Shown piece after piece: positions 33,065-43,322 of a stretch of 58,091 bases of DNA. A program made the position numbers and the translations under genes. Positions within the stretch are counted from its first letter, which is position 1. Each line of letters begins with the position of its first letter. Source of the DNA: Alistipes sp. (GTDB lineage Bacteria > Bacteroidota > Bacteroidia > Bacteroidales > Rikenellaceae); assembly GCA_017938765.1 (NCBI GenBank), contig JAGBAX010000020.1:1-58091 (forward strand). The letters are read 5' to 3'. Under the pieces are notes generated by a model that saw only the letters and a list, made by a program, of their open reading frames with translations, had not been told where the DNA came from and did no database searches.

Positions 33065-35251
33065 ATGAAACGTTTAGCAGTTATATTATTGGCAATAACG
33101 ATGATTAGTTGCAACAAAGAGGCAGATAAGCTGCCAAATCCATTTTTTGAGAGTTGGGAGACCCCATATGGCGTTCCCCCATTTAGTAGCATCAAGGATT
33201 ACCACTATCAGCCAGCCTTTGAGCGTGCTATGGCTCTTCATAACGAGGAGATTGATGCCATAGTAAACTGCAAGGAGGAGCCTACATTTGAGAATACCAT
33301 AGCCGCGATGGACCGCAGTGGCAGAATGCTCTCGGATGTATCTAATGTCTTCGGTATGATTTGCGCAGCCGAGACCAACGACACCCTGCAGGAGCTTGAA
33401 AGCCAGATTATGCCACAACTTGCGGCTCACAGCGATGCAATACTGATGAACGAGGCACTCTTTGCTCGCGTGAAGGCTGTCTACGACACTCGCAACAGCT
33501 GCGACCTTGAGGCAGACCAAATTCGCCTGACAGAGAAGATTTACGACGACTTTGTGCGTAGTGGCGCACTGCTTGACAGCCAGAAGAAGGCACGACTGAT
33601 GGAGATTAATGAGGAGCTATCTGCACTATCTGTCCGCTTTGGTAGCAATGTGCTTGCAGAGAACAATAACTTTGTGATGTACCAGACCGAGAAGGAGGTT
33701 GCTACACTGCCTACATCTGTAAAGGATGCTGCTCGTCTGAAGGCAAAAGAGCTGGGCGAGGAGGGTAAGTATGCCTTTACACTCCACAAGCCAAGCATGA
33801 TTCCATTCCTTACATTCTCGCCTGAGCGCGCTGCTCGTGAGCAGATTTACCGCGCATATATCAACCGTTGCAACAATAACAACGAGTATGATAACAAGGC
33901 AATTATCAGTAATATGGTCCGTCTGCGCACAGAGAAGGCTCATCTTTTGGGTTACAACTCTTATGCCGACTATGCTATTTCAGAGCAGATGGCAGCAACG
34001 CCAAAGGCTGTCTATGCACTGCTTGACGAGGTGTGGGAGCCAGCCCTTGAGCGCGCAAAGGAGGAGCTTGCCGAAATGGAGCGTATGTTCAAGAACGACT
34101 ATACCGAGGAGGGATACAAGTTTGAGTCTTGGGACTGGTGGTACTATGCCGAGCGTGTTCGTCAGCAGAAGTATGCTCTTAATGAGGATGTTATCCGCTC
34201 ATACTTCTCACTTGACAATACTCGTCAGGGTATCTTCAACCTTGCAAATCGCCTCTTTGGAATCACTTTCCGCCCAGTAACAGTGCCTCTATACCACAAT
34301 GAGGTCTCTGCCTTTGAGGTGCTTGATAAGGACGAGAGCCATCTTGGTATTCTCTACTTTGACTTCCACCCACGCGCAGGTAAGGGTCAGGGTGCTTGGT
34401 GCGGATACTACCGCGAGCAGAGATATGAGGCCGACGGCACTCGCACAGCGCCAGTTGTAGGTATTGTCTGCAACTTTACACGCCCAACAGAGAGCACCCC
34501 TTCGCTGCTCACTCTTGATGAGGTTACTACCCTATTCCACGAGTTTGGCCACGCGCTACACTTCCTCTTTACCGATGTGCGTTACAACGGTCTTATCGGC
34601 GTTGAGGGCGACTTTGTAGAGCTGCCATCACAGATTATGGAGAACTGGGCGCTCACCCCAGAGATGCTCCGCTCATATGCGACACACTACCGCACTGGCG
34701 AGGTTATCCGCGACCAGTTTATCAGCCGCATACAGAACAGTGCGCTCTTTAATCAGGGTTTCAACACTACAGAGCTTGTGGCATCGGCACTTAGCGACCT
34801 TGATATCCACTCAATAAAAGAGTTCAAGGAGTTAGACGTAGATGGTTTTGAGTACAACGCCCTCTATGAGAAGCGCGGTATGATTACCCAGATTGAGCCA
34901 CGCTACCACTACACATACTTTGCACACATCTTCTCTGGCGGTTACTCTGCAGGCTACTACTTCTATATCTGGGCAGAGGTGCTTGATAAGGATGCCTTTG
35001 CAGCCTTCCGCGAGACGGGCGATTTGTTTGACCGCCGTACGGCAGAAGCCCTGCGCCGCGAGATACTCTCAAAGGGTGGCTCTAAAGATGGTATGAGCCT
35101 CTACCGCGCCTTCCGAGGCAAGGACCCAGACAAGAGCGCTATGCTCAAGGGTCGCGGACTGTGGAAGGAGCCAGTGGTAGATAGCCTTAATATAGAGGTC
35201 AGCGAGGCAACAATTTCCGAAATGTTAGAGATGAAGAAATCCAAAAAATAA
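33065..35251 (+). CDS. M3-family metallopeptidase lipoprotein, first (Dcp-like)
   Basis: Peptidyl-dipeptidase/oligopeptidase of family M3, which trims peptides in the periplasm. The 728 residues start with a lipoprotein signal (lipobox ISC). The zinc site HEFGH begins at residue 492 in TTLFHEFGHALHF, and the third ligand region DFVELPSQIMENW follows. Length and motifs fit Dcp. It is followed after 6 bp by a second, divergent paralogue. Confidence 0.92.
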   Translation: MKRLAVILLAITMISCNKEADKLPNPFFESWETPYGVPPFSSIKDYHYQPAFERAMALHNEEIDAIVNCKEEPTFENTIAAMDRSGRMLSDVSNVFGMICAAETNDTLQELESQIMPQLAAHSDAILMNEALFARVKAVYDTRNSCDLEADQIRLTEKIYDDFVRSGALLDSQKKARLMEINEELSALSVRFGSNVLAENNNFVMYQTEKEVATLPTSVKDAARLKAKELGEEGKYAFTLHKPSMIPFLTFSPERAAREQIYRAYINRCNNNNEYDNKAIISNMVRLRTEKAHLLGYNSYADYAISEQMAATPKAVYALLDEVWEPALERAKEELAEMERMFKNDYTEEGYKFESWDWWYYAERVRQQKYALNEDVIRSYFSLDNTRQGIFNLANRLFGITFRPVTVPLYHNEVSAFEVLDKDESHLGILYFDFHPRAGKGQGAWCGYYREQRYEADGTRTAPVVGIVCNFTRPTESTPSLLTLDEVTTLFHEFGHALHFLFTDVRYNGLIGVEGDFVELPSQIMENWALTPEMLRSYATHYRTGEVIRDQFISRIQNSALFNQGFNTTELVASALSDLDIHSIKEFKELDVDGFEYNALYEKRGMITQIEPRYHYTYFAHIFSGGYSAGYYFYIWAEVLDKDAFAAFRETGDLFDRRTAEALRREILSKGGSKDGMSLYRAFRGKDPDKSAMLKGRGLWKEPVVDSLNIEVSEATISEMLEMKKSKK

Positions 35252-35257
35252 ACAATT

Positions 35258-37378
35258 ATGAAAAAAACTATTTTTACACTTATGTCAGCATCATTGCTTT
35301 TGACAGGTTGCGGCAACGAGGCTATGCCTACAGTCGTACTACCAGAGATTGACACTACAAACCCTCTGCTTGCAGAGTGGAACACACCACATCAGACACC
35401 TCCGTTTGATCAGATTAAGCTTGAGCACTATATGCCAGCATTTGAGACCGCAATCGCAGTCTCTCGCGCCGAGGTGGATGCTATTGTAAACAACCCTGCA
35501 AAGCCTACCTTTGCAAATACAATCCTCGCCCTTGAGCAGCAGGGTGCGCTCCTTGACCGCATTGGTGGCGTATTTTTCAACCTCAACGAGGCTGATACCT
35601 CTGATGAGCTTCAGGCTATCGCTATTGAGATTCAGCCTAAACTGACACAGCTGAGCAACGACGTATCACTCAACCCAGAGCTCTTTAAGCGCGTTAAGTA
35701 TGTATACGAAAATCCAGGTCTGTTCCTCTCAAAGGAGGACAAAAAGCTTCTTGAGGATACCTACAAGGGCTTTGTTCGCGGCGGTGCTAACCTCTCTGAG
35801 CAGGACAAGGAGCTCTATCGTCAGTATACTGGCGAGCTGAGTGGTCTTACACTTAAGTTCGGTCAGAACTCTCTTGCTGCAACAAACGCATTCTCATACA
35901 ACATTACCGACAAAAAACTTGTTGAGGAGCTTCCTTCATTTGTTCAGGAGGGTCTTGCTATGGAGGCAAAGGCTCGCGGTCAGAAGGGTTGGACAGTGAC
36001 TCTCAAGGCTCCAAGCTATGGTCCATTTATGACCTACTCTTCACAGCGCGCCATTAAGGAGAAGCTCTGGAAGGCATATAACTCTCGCGCACTGGGTGGC
36101 GAGTTTGACAACTCTGACAACATCCGCAAAATTACCGCTTTGCGCCTTAAGATTGCCAACCTGCTGGGCTATGAGTGCTATGCAGACTATGTTCTTGACA
36201 ACCGTATGGCACAGAACACCCCAACTGTTCTCTCTTTCCTTGAGGAGCTTCGCAGTTCTACTATTGAGTATGCCGCAAAGGATGTTGAGAACATCGCTAA
36301 GTATGCTGCAACTCTCGGACTTGAGGGTCAGTTGATGCCTTGGGACTTTGGCTACTACAGCGAGAAGTACAAGAATGAGAAGTATGCCGTAAGCGACGAG
36401 CTTGTAAAGCCTTACCTGAAGCTTGACAATGTTATTGATGCAGTATTTATGCTTGCAAATCGTCTCTATGGTCTTACTTTTACCCCTGCAGAGAACATCA
36501 CTGTTTACCACCCAGATGTTACTGCATACGAGGTTAAGGATAACAATGGCGAGCACCTTGCAGTACTCTACCTTGACTTCTTCCCACGCGCAAGCAAGCG
36601 TTCTGGCGCTTGGATGACTGAGTTCCGAGGCACATCTGTTGAGAATGGCGCGGAGGTTCGTCCACTTGTATCTCTTGTAATGAACTTCACAAAGCCTACA
36701 GAGACTACCCCTTCACTGCTTACTTTTGACGAACTGACAACATTCCTCCACGAGTTTGGTCACTCACTGCACGGTATGCTTGCAAAGGGTAAGTACGAGA
36801 GCCTCAACGGAACTAGCGTATACCGCGACTTTGTAGAGCTGCCATCACAGATTATGGAGAACTGGGCTTATGAGAAAGAGTACCTTGACCTCTGGGCAAA
36901 GCACTACCAGACTGGCGAGACTATGCCGGCAGAGCTTATTGAGAAGATTGTAGCAGCAAAGAACTATCTTGCCGCTTACTCAAATATTCGTCAGCTCTCA
37001 TTCGGCCTTACAGATATGGCTTGGCATACTCTTAAGGAGCCTTATACTGGCGATGTAGAGGCATTTGAGAAGGCATCTATGGAGTCTACAAAGGTTGTTC
37101 CTGCTATTGAGGGCACTGCTATGGCAACTGCTTTCGGACATATCTTCTCTGGTGGCTATGCAGCCGGATACTACGGTTATAAGTGGGCAGAGGTACTTGC
37201 CGCAGACGGCTTCTCACTCTTCCAGCAGAAGGGTATCTTTGACGCAAAGACCGCAGCTGCCTTCCGCAAGCTTCTCTCATCAGGAGGTAAGGTTCACCCT
37301 ATGGACCTCTATGTTGAGTTCCGAGGCCATAAACCTCAAACTCAGGCGCTTATAGACCAGATGGGTCTTAAGAAATAG
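35258..37378 (+). CDS. M3-family metallopeptidase lipoprotein, second (Dcp-like)
   Basis: A 706-residue paralogue with lipobox LTGC, HEFGH at residue 498 (TTFLHEFGHSLHG) and DFVELPSQIMENW. Full length with intact zinc ligands, so both copies should be active and probably differ in peptide preference. Codon use matches highly expressed native genes. The pair is closed by a UUCG-loop terminator at 37392. Confidence 0.92.
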   Translation: MKKTIFTLMSASLLLTGCGNEAMPTVVLPEIDTTNPLLAEWNTPHQTPPFDQIKLEHYMPAFETAIAVSRAEVDAIVNNPAKPTFANTILALEQQGALLDRIGGVFFNLNEADTSDELQAIAIEIQPKLTQLSNDVSLNPELFKRVKYVYENPGLFLSKEDKKLLEDTYKGFVRGGANLSEQDKELYRQYTGELSGLTLKFGQNSLAATNAFSYNITDKKLVEELPSFVQEGLAMEAKARGQKGWTVTLKAPSYGPFMTYSSQRAIKEKLWKAYNSRALGGEFDNSDNIRKITALRLKIANLLGYECYADYVLDNRMAQNTPTVLSFLEELRSSTIEYAAKDVENIAKYAATLGLEGQLMPWDFGYYSEKYKNEKYAVSDELVKPYLKLDNVIDAVFMLANRLYGLTFTPAENITVYHPDVTAYEVKDNNGEHLAVLYLDFFPRASKRSGAWMTEFRGTSVENGAEVRPLVSLVMNFTKPTETTPSLLTFDELTTFLHEFGHSLHGMLAKGKYESLNGTSVYRDFVELPSQIMENWAYEKEYLDLWAKHYQTGETMPAELIEKIVAAKNYLAAYSNIRQLSFGLTDMAWHTLKEPYTGDVEAFEKASMESTKVVPAIEGTAMATAFGHIFSGGYAAGYYGYKWAEVLAADGFSLFQQKGIFDAKTAAAFRKLLSSGGKVHPMDLYVEFRGHKPQTQALIDQMGLKK

Positions 37379-37391
37379 GCACTCAAAATTG

Positions 37392-37420
37392 TACCAGAGC
37401 TTCGGCTCTGGTATTTTTTT
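37392..37420 (+). terminator. UUCG-loop terminator after M3 peptidases
   Basis: TACCAGAGC, TTCG tetraloop, GCTCTGGTA, then seven Ts. Confidence 0.9.
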
Positions 37421-37441
37421 GCTTTTAGCATAAAGATTTGC

Positions 37442-37449
37442 TAACTTTG
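37442..37449 (+). promoter_or_regulatory. -7 promoter box of the esterase gene
   Basis: TAACTTTG, 26 nt before the start codon. Confidence 0.65.
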
Positions 37450-37475
37450 TTAGACAAACCAATACAAACCCAACT

Positions 37476-38885
37476 ATGAAACGAATCCTATCGGTAATAA
37501 TCCTATTCAGCCTTGCTTTGGTATGCTTTGAATGTTCTGCCTATAATGGCGAGGTTATAAAGTTTAAGATGTCAAATTCAAAGATATATCCTGGTACTGC
37601 GCGAGGCGTTACAGTCTATGTTCCAGAGCAGTACGACGGCACAAAGCCCGCCTGTCTATGGGTATCGGTATCAGGTGGCAGTTTTATGTTTGACATCCTT
37701 GATAAGTTGATAGCCGATGGCGATGTACCGGTAATTATCGGAGTCTTTGTTGACCCTGGACAGATTCGCGACGCGCAAGACAATGTTGTGCGCTATAACC
37801 GAAGCAACGAGCTTGACCGAATGGATGGGCGCTATGCAGAGTTTCTTGAGAGTGAGGTTTTGCCTGCAGTGTGCAGCCATAAGACCAAAGAGGGTTACCA
37901 AATAAAGATATCTTCAAGAGCCACAGACCGTGCTATATATGGCAGTAGCAGTGGTGGCATATGCGCATTTAATGCGGCGTGGCAACGACCAGACCTCTTT
38001 TCGCGTGTCTATGCCTCTTGTGGCACCTTTGTATCGTTTCGTGGTGGCGATCAATACTCGGCCCTTGTCCGTAAGTGCGAGCCACGCCCTATAAGGGTAT
38101 TTCTTCAAGATAATGACAAAGATACTTGGAATCCGCTCTTTGGCAGTTGGTTTGAGTATAATGAGTTGATGCTCTCGGCGCTGCAATTTGCTGGCTATGA
38201 GGTGGACTACTCTTGGGATGAGGGTGGGCACTCCTCTAAAAATGCCCACAAAATTATGGCAGATGTTGTGCGTTGGCTCTTTAAGGGTTGGCCAGAGCTG
38301 CCAAAAAAGGGTCAGAGCCAAAGCAAGACCGTTGCCTCAATATTCGCTGAGGGTCAAGAGTGGAGGTGCATTGCCGACAATATCGCTTCTGGCGCACTGC
38401 TACACCCCTATTCTGAAGAGAAGGTAGTTTTGCAATCAGGCAGAAGCAAAGAGTTTATCACAACAGAAGGCTCTCGCACAAAGGCGAAGGGTAAAATAGA
38501 ATTAACCGACCCATATACCGCACTCTACCCTGGAGGTACTCATACAGCCAAGCGCATTGAGGGGAGTAATTGGGTTTGGGACTACATAAACACCCCTAAT
38601 GGTAAACTTGCTCATGGTCAGCAGTTCTACTTTCTATATGCTGATGCAGGGCAGATTCTCTATGATAATGCGGGATATCTCTATGTAGCGTCGGCTGTAG
38701 GTATTCAGGTATGCGACCAGAATGGTCGCGTGAGGACAATAATCTCACTTCCAGGAGGTGCTGTTGATACCATAGCCTTTGCGGGCAACTATCTATTTGC
38801 CGCAAGCAGGGGCAAGCTATATATCCGCAAGCTACTCCGCAGTGGAACGCACAATGGACTACCTAAATCAGAGAAGCAGGGATAA
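37476..38885 (+). CDS. exported esterase, Fes-like alpha/beta hydrolase with C-terminal propeller-like region
   Basis: A 469-residue secreted protein (signal peptide about 1-22). Residues about 25-270 are an esterase D/enterochelin-esterase-type hydrolase: YVPEQYDGTKPACLWVSVSG, a nucleophile elbow GSSSGG, and a likely catalytic His in DEGGHSS. The C-terminal about 110 residues (DAGQILYDNAGYLYVASAVG, QVCDQNGRVRTIISLPGG) resemble blades of an SMP-30/gluconolactonase-like propeller but are too few for a complete one. Possible substrates are feruloyl- or acetyl-esters on plant glycans or a siderophore; the sequence does not decide. Confidence 0.7.
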   Translation: MKRILSVIILFSLALVCFECSAYNGEVIKFKMSNSKIYPGTARGVTVYVPEQYDGTKPACLWVSVSGGSFMFDILDKLIADGDVPVIIGVFVDPGQIRDAQDNVVRYNRSNELDRMDGRYAEFLESEVLPAVCSHKTKEGYQIKISSRATDRAIYGSSSGGICAFNAAWQRPDLFSRVYASCGTFVSFRGGDQYSALVRKCEPRPIRVFLQDNDKDTWNPLFGSWFEYNELMLSALQFAGYEVDYSWDEGGHSSKNAHKIMADVVRWLFKGWPELPKKGQSQSKTVASIFAEGQEWRCIADNIASGALLHPYSEEKVVLQSGRSKEFITTEGSRTKAKGKIELTDPYTALYPGGTHTAKRIEGSNWVWDYINTPNGKLAHGQQFYFLYADAGQILYDNAGYLYVASAVGIQVCDQNGRVRTIISLPGGAVDTIAFAGNYLFAASRGKLYIRKLLRSGTHNGLPKSEKQG

Positions 38886-38928
38886 GCAAACTACTCCTTC
38901 CCCAATTTGTTGTCATAATGGAGTATTT

Positions 38929-40020
38929 TCACAACAAATTATATAGCTGGTCGCGTAGGCGCGGTGTAAATCCCGCTTCGCGGATGGCCTGCTGAATACC
39001 CTGAGCATCAAAGTGGTTGTTGGCGCCAGCAGAGCTAACTACATTCTCCTCAATCATAATTGAGCCGAAGTCATTAGCACCACTATGCAGAGCCAGTTGA
39101 GCCGTCTGCTTGCCAACAGTCAGCCACGAGGCCTGTATATTGCGGATATTATTCAGCACAAGGCGACTAATGGCGATAATGCGGATATACTCAAGGGCTG
39201 AAAAGTGGCTCACAACGCCCTGTGCCTCAAGGCGAGTGCCTGTAGAGCGGAAAATCCAAGGGATGAATGCTATAAAACCATAGTGCCCCTCTGGCACTGC
39301 TGCCTGCAGGTCGCGTATACGGATAAGGTGCTCAATACGCTCGTGTGGTGTCTCAATATGTCCATACATCATCGTTGCTGATGTAGGAAGATTCATCATA
39401 TGCGCTTGGTGCATTACCTCAATCCACTCCTCTACGCTCGGCTTAGCGGGCGAGATAATCCGCCTTACGCGAGGCACAAGAATCTCCGCACCTGCGCCAG
39501 GTAGTGAGTCCAACCCTGCAGCGACAAGTCGCTCAAGGGTCTGCTGTGTAGTAAGACCACTAATCTTTGCTATATGCGCCACCTCTGGAGCGCCGAGGGC
39601 GTGCAATCTCAAACGAGGATAGCGAGATTTAAGCTCCCGGAACAGATTCTCATAAAACTCAATACCCAACTTTGGGTGCATACCGCCCTGCAGAAGCAGC
39701 TGGTCGCCACCAAGCTCAAAGAGGCGGGCAATCTTCTCGTCATACTGCTCAAGGGTTGTGATATAGTGCTTCTCTGTCTGGTGTGGCTTGCAGTGGAAGT
39801 TACAGAACAGGCAACCCGATGTGCAGACATTTGTTGTATTTACATTACGGTCTATCTGCCAAGTGACAACATCTGGGTTAGGCACAGAGTCTCGGCGCAG
39901 GGCATCTGCCGCCTGAGCAAGAGTCTCAAGAGGCGCATTGTCATACAAACAGCAGGCCTCGTCATATGTAAGAGGCTCTCGTCCAAGTGATTTGCGGATT
40001 ATATCGTTTACCCTCTGCAT
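38929..40020 (-). CDS. mqnC: cyclic dehypoxanthinyl futalosine synthase MqnC
   Basis: Radical SAM enzyme of the futalosine route to menaquinone; it cyclises dehypoxanthinyl futalosine. The 363 residues contain the cluster motif CTSGCLFC near residue 67 and the family signature GANDFGSIMIEENVVSSAG near the C-terminus. Related MqnE and CofH share the fold, but the EENVV signature and length favour MqnC. It is last in a minus operon, 1 bp after rnr. The other mqn genes are not in the window. Confidence 0.88.
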   Translation of the reverse strand: MQRVNDIIRKSLGREPLTYDEACCLYDNAPLETLAQAADALRRDSVPNPDVVTWQIDRNVNTTNVCTSGCLFCNFHCKPHQTEKHYITTLEQYDEKIARLFELGGDQLLLQGGMHPKLGIEFYENLFRELKSRYPRLRLHALGAPEVAHIAKISGLTTQQTLERLVAAGLDSLPGAGAEILVPRVRRIISPAKPSVEEWIEVMHQAHMMNLPTSATMMYGHIETPHERIEHLIRIRDLQAAVPEGHYGFIAFIPWIFRSTGTRLEAQGVVSHFSALEYIRIIAISRLVLNNIRNIQASWLTVGKQTAQLALHSGANDFGSIMIEENVVSSAGANNHFDAQGIQQAIREAGFTPRLRDQLYNLL

Positions 40021-40021
40021 A

Positions 40022-42220
40022 CTACTTTCTACGACCCTTTTTTACACCTTTATTAAATGATATTGTCGGCTCATCAATCCTCTCGCCCTCAATCTCGGCA
40101 AATGTAAAGTCAAGCATACGACGGCGAAGGTCGGCACTCTTGACCTTCACTCGCACCTTATCTCCAAGGGTAAAGGTATTGCCAGTAGAGTGGCCGTAGA
40201 CCTCATATCGTGCCTCATCAAAGCGGTAGTAGTCGCCCACGATATCTCGCATAGCCACCATGCCCTCAACAATGGAGTCCTCAAGCTCAACAAAAATTCC
40301 CCACTCCGACATACCAGATATGTGTCCGTCAAACTCCTGACCAATCTTATCGGCCATAAACTCAACCATCTTATACTTTATAGATGCGCGCTCTGCCTCG
40401 GCAGCGACAACCTCGCGCTCAGATGAGTGTTCACAGAGCGACTCAAGGGCATCTCTATCTGCGCTCTTGCCACCATCAAGGTATCGCTGCAACAGGCGGT
40501 GTACCATCATATCTGGATAGCGACGGATTGGCGAAGTGAAGTGCGTATAGTATGGAAATGCGAGTCCGAAGTGTCCAATATTTGCAGTCGTATATAGAGC
40601 CTTAGCCATTGAGCGAATAGCAAGCATACTTACAACATTCTGCTCAGGCTTTCCCTTGATATCGGTCATCAGCTGGTTAAGTTCTTTTGCTACGGCCGTA
40701 CCCTTCTGCGACTTAAAGAGGTGACCAAAGCGGAGGATAAATGTGCGGAAACGCTCAAACTTATCGCTATTTGGCTCATCGTGCACACGGAAGACCATAG
40801 TTCTTGGCTTGCCATTTCGCTTGGCGCAGAATGTAGCCACGCGGCGGTTTGCAAGCAACATAAACTCCTCAATAAGTTGATTAGCCTCTTTCTGCACCTT
40901 GAAGTATACGCCCGTAGGGTGACCATTCTCGTCAAGGTGGAACTTGGCCTCACGGCGGTCAAAGGATATTGCACCCTTGCGGTAGCGCTCCTTACGCAAT
41001 CCCTGCGCAAGGCGATGCAAGGTCAATATCTCATCCCTCATATCGCCCTCCGAGGTCTCAATAATCTGCTGCGCCTCTTCGTATGTAAAACGACGGTCAG
41101 AGTAGATTACCGTACGGCCAAACCACTCGCTGTGTATCTTCAACTTCTCGTCAATGGTAAATACAGCCGAGAAGCATAGTTTCTCCTCGTGTGGGCGCAG
41201 TGAGCATAGCTCATTTGAGAGTCGTTCTGGCAGCATAGGTATTGTTCTATCAACAAGATAGACAGATGTACCGCGCTCAAGAGCCTCATCGTCAATAACA
41301 CTTCCTGGGCGCACATAGTGTGTCACATCGGCAATATGCACTCCAACCTCCCACAGCCCCTCACCCACAGAGCGGATAGAGAGCGCATCATCAAAGTCCT
41401 TTGCATCGGCAGGGTCTATTGTAAATGTCGGCACTTCGCGCATATCCCTACGCTCGGCATAGTCCTTAGCCGTAATTGTGCCGTCAATCTCGGCAGCAGC
41501 CTTCTCTACCTGCTCCTCAAACTTATACGGCAGGTCATACTCAAGAAGTATAGCGTGTATCTCGGCATCATTATCGCCCGTAGCACCCAGAATATCAACC
41601 AGTTCGCCAACGGGCATATCGTCGCCATCGTACCACTCCTTGACTCTTACAGCCACCTTATCGCCCGTCTGGACATTTGGATACTTCTTGCGCGAAAGGT
41701 ATATATCAACGGGCATTCGGCGAGAGTCTGGAGCCACAATAATTGCACTCTTTGACACCACATCCGCAACACCTGCATAGCAGCGGTCACTTCTCTCTAT
41801 AATCTTTATAATCTCGCCCTCCAAAGCACCCGTACGAGAGGTGTGGGTTACAACCAACTCAACCTTATCTCCATTTAGTGCGCGGTGAGAGTTACGAGAG
41901 TGGATAAAGACATCACACTCCAACTCTGGACAAGAGACATAGAGATTACCGCTGTTACTCATATCCACAACACCCTGATAACGAGGTAGTTTACTACGCG
42001 AAAGATGATAATTTCCGCGACCCTCACACTCTATAAATCCCTGCTCAAGCAGCGTATCAAGGATTCGCTTTGTCATATCCCTTCCGCCCTTATCTGCACC
42101 ACCCGATGCAGCAGCAAGGCCCTTAAGAGTGAACTTTCGCTCTGGCTGCTCGCGGAACATACCCACAATAAAACTTGCGCGGTCGCTAAATGACTCTCGC
42201 ACATTCTTCTTTCTTCCCAT
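40022..42220 (-). CDS. rnr: ribonuclease R
   Basis: Processive 3'-to-5' exoribonuclease that degrades structured RNA. The 732 residues show an N-terminal helix-turn-helix/cold-shock part, the RNB catalytic domain with PADAKDFDDALSI (metal-binding Asp cluster), and a C-terminal S1 domain (FDGHISGMSEWGIFVELEDS). The basic tail KKGRRK is short. It starts 7 bp after the M20 gene. Confidence 0.95.
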   Translation of the reverse strand: MGRKKNVRESFSDRASFIVGMFREQPERKFTLKGLAAASGGADKGGRDMTKRILDTLLEQGFIECEGRGNYHLSRSKLPRYQGVVDMSNSGNLYVSCPELECDVFIHSRNSHRALNGDKVELVVTHTSRTGALEGEIIKIIERSDRCYAGVADVVSKSAIIVAPDSRRMPVDIYLSRKKYPNVQTGDKVAVRVKEWYDGDDMPVGELVDILGATGDNDAEIHAILLEYDLPYKFEEQVEKAAAEIDGTITAKDYAERRDMREVPTFTIDPADAKDFDDALSIRSVGEGLWEVGVHIADVTHYVRPGSVIDDEALERGTSVYLVDRTIPMLPERLSNELCSLRPHEEKLCFSAVFTIDEKLKIHSEWFGRTVIYSDRRFTYEEAQQIIETSEGDMRDEILTLHRLAQGLRKERYRKGAISFDRREAKFHLDENGHPTGVYFKVQKEANQLIEEFMLLANRRVATFCAKRNGKPRTMVFRVHDEPNSDKFERFRTFILRFGHLFKSQKGTAVAKELNQLMTDIKGKPEQNVVSMLAIRSMAKALYTTANIGHFGLAFPYYTHFTSPIRRYPDMMVHRLLQRYLDGGKSADRDALESLCEHSSEREVVAAEAERASIKYKMVEFMADKIGQEFDGHISGMSEWGIFVELEDSIVEGMVAMRDIVGDYYRFDEARYEVYGHSTGNTFTLGDKVRVKVKSADLRRRMLDFTFAEIEGERIDEPTISFNKGVKKGRRK

Positions 42221-42227
42221 AACTAAC

Positions 42228-43322
42228 CTATTTTATTGTTAGAGCAATCTTTATCATCATCTCTACACCCAACTCTATCGCACGCTCGTCGGGTGCAAAG
42301 GTAGAACTATGGCTTCTACCCGCATTAGTTCCAACACCTAAACGGTAGAAGAGTGATGGATATTGTTCAGTGTAGAATCCAAAATCCTCGGCTGTATACC
42401 GTTTTTCCAACTCCACGACCTGGCACACACCCGTTGCAACACTGCGTGCCAAGTCTGCGAGCCTAATATTATTTACCACTGTCGGGTAGCCGTGATTTAT
42501 ATCCACATCTGTCGTAGTACCATATATGCTATCTACCTTACTTGCAATATCTTGCAGAGTCTTCCAAGTACTTTCGCGTACATCCTTATCAAAGGTGCGC
42601 ATCGTACCCTCCATATAGACAAGGTCGGGAATTATATTAGTCGCTCCATCTGCCACAACCTTACCGATAGATAGCACAAGAGTGTCGCTATTCAGCCCCG
42701 TAGCCTTTGTCACAATAGTTGCTGCAGCCGAGACCGTATCATTCAATTTGTCGCGCATAGCACCATGTCCACCACGACCGCGTACGTAAAATCTCAGTTC
42801 ATCATTTGAGGCCATAAATGCCCCATTGCAAACACCTATCTGCCCTACCTCAAGTGTACTATCCGTATGGCAACCAATCACTGCCACAACATCGTACCCC
42901 TCAAAAGGCTTCTCTGCAAGCACCTTGCTTGCGCCACCAGGATTACACTCCTCGCCAGGCTGAAAAATAGCAAAAATAGTACCCTCAAAGTCGCGCGAAG
43001 CGTTCAGCTTTTGCAACGCACCAAAGAGAATTGCCGCGTGAACATCGTGTCCACAAGCGTGCATAACGCCCTCATTCTCAGAGGAGTAGTCCAAGCCCGT
43101 AGCCTCCGTAATAGGTAGCGCGTCAATATCTGCGCGAAGCACAACGGCACGCTTTTTCTCTCCACGACCCTCAATTGTTGCCAGTACGCCCGTACCAGCA
43201 ACTCTACGGCAGGAGATACCCTCTGCCGCGAGTGCTGTCTCAATAAACTGCGCTGTTTGATACTCCTCAAACGAGAGTTCTGGATGGCGGTGTATATATC
43301 TACGAAACTCTATAGGTGTCAT
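42228..43322 (-). CDS. M20-family amidohydrolase (N-acyl amino acid hydrolase type)
   Basis: A 364-residue dinuclear metal hydrolase. It begins with HRHPELSFEEYQT and has LRADIDALPITE, MHACGHDVHAAIL, PGEECNPGGA and a C-terminal GRSHSSTFAPDE. This pattern fits the IAA-amino-acid/hippurate/N-acyl-amino-acid hydrolase subgroup. No signal peptide, so cytoplasmic. Its ATG overlaps the stop of the glutamine cyclotransferase gene (ATGA). Confidence 0.9.
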   Translation of the reverse strand: MTPIEFRRYIHRHPELSFEEYQTAQFIETALAAEGISCRRVAGTGVLATIEGRGEKKRAVVLRADIDALPITEATGLDYSSENEGVMHACGHDVHAAILFGALQKLNASRDFEGTIFAIFQPGEECNPGGASKVLAEKPFEGYDVVAVIGCHTDSTLEVGQIGVCNGAFMASNDELRFYVRGRGGHGAMRDKLNDTVSAAATIVTKATGLNSDTLVLSIGKVVADGATNIIPDLVYMEGTMRTFDKDVRESTWKTLQDIASKVDSIYGTTTDVDINHGYPTVVNNIRLADLARSVATGVCQVVELEKRYTAEDFGFYTEQYPSLFYRLGVGTNAGRSHSSTFAPDERAIELGVEMMIKIALTIK

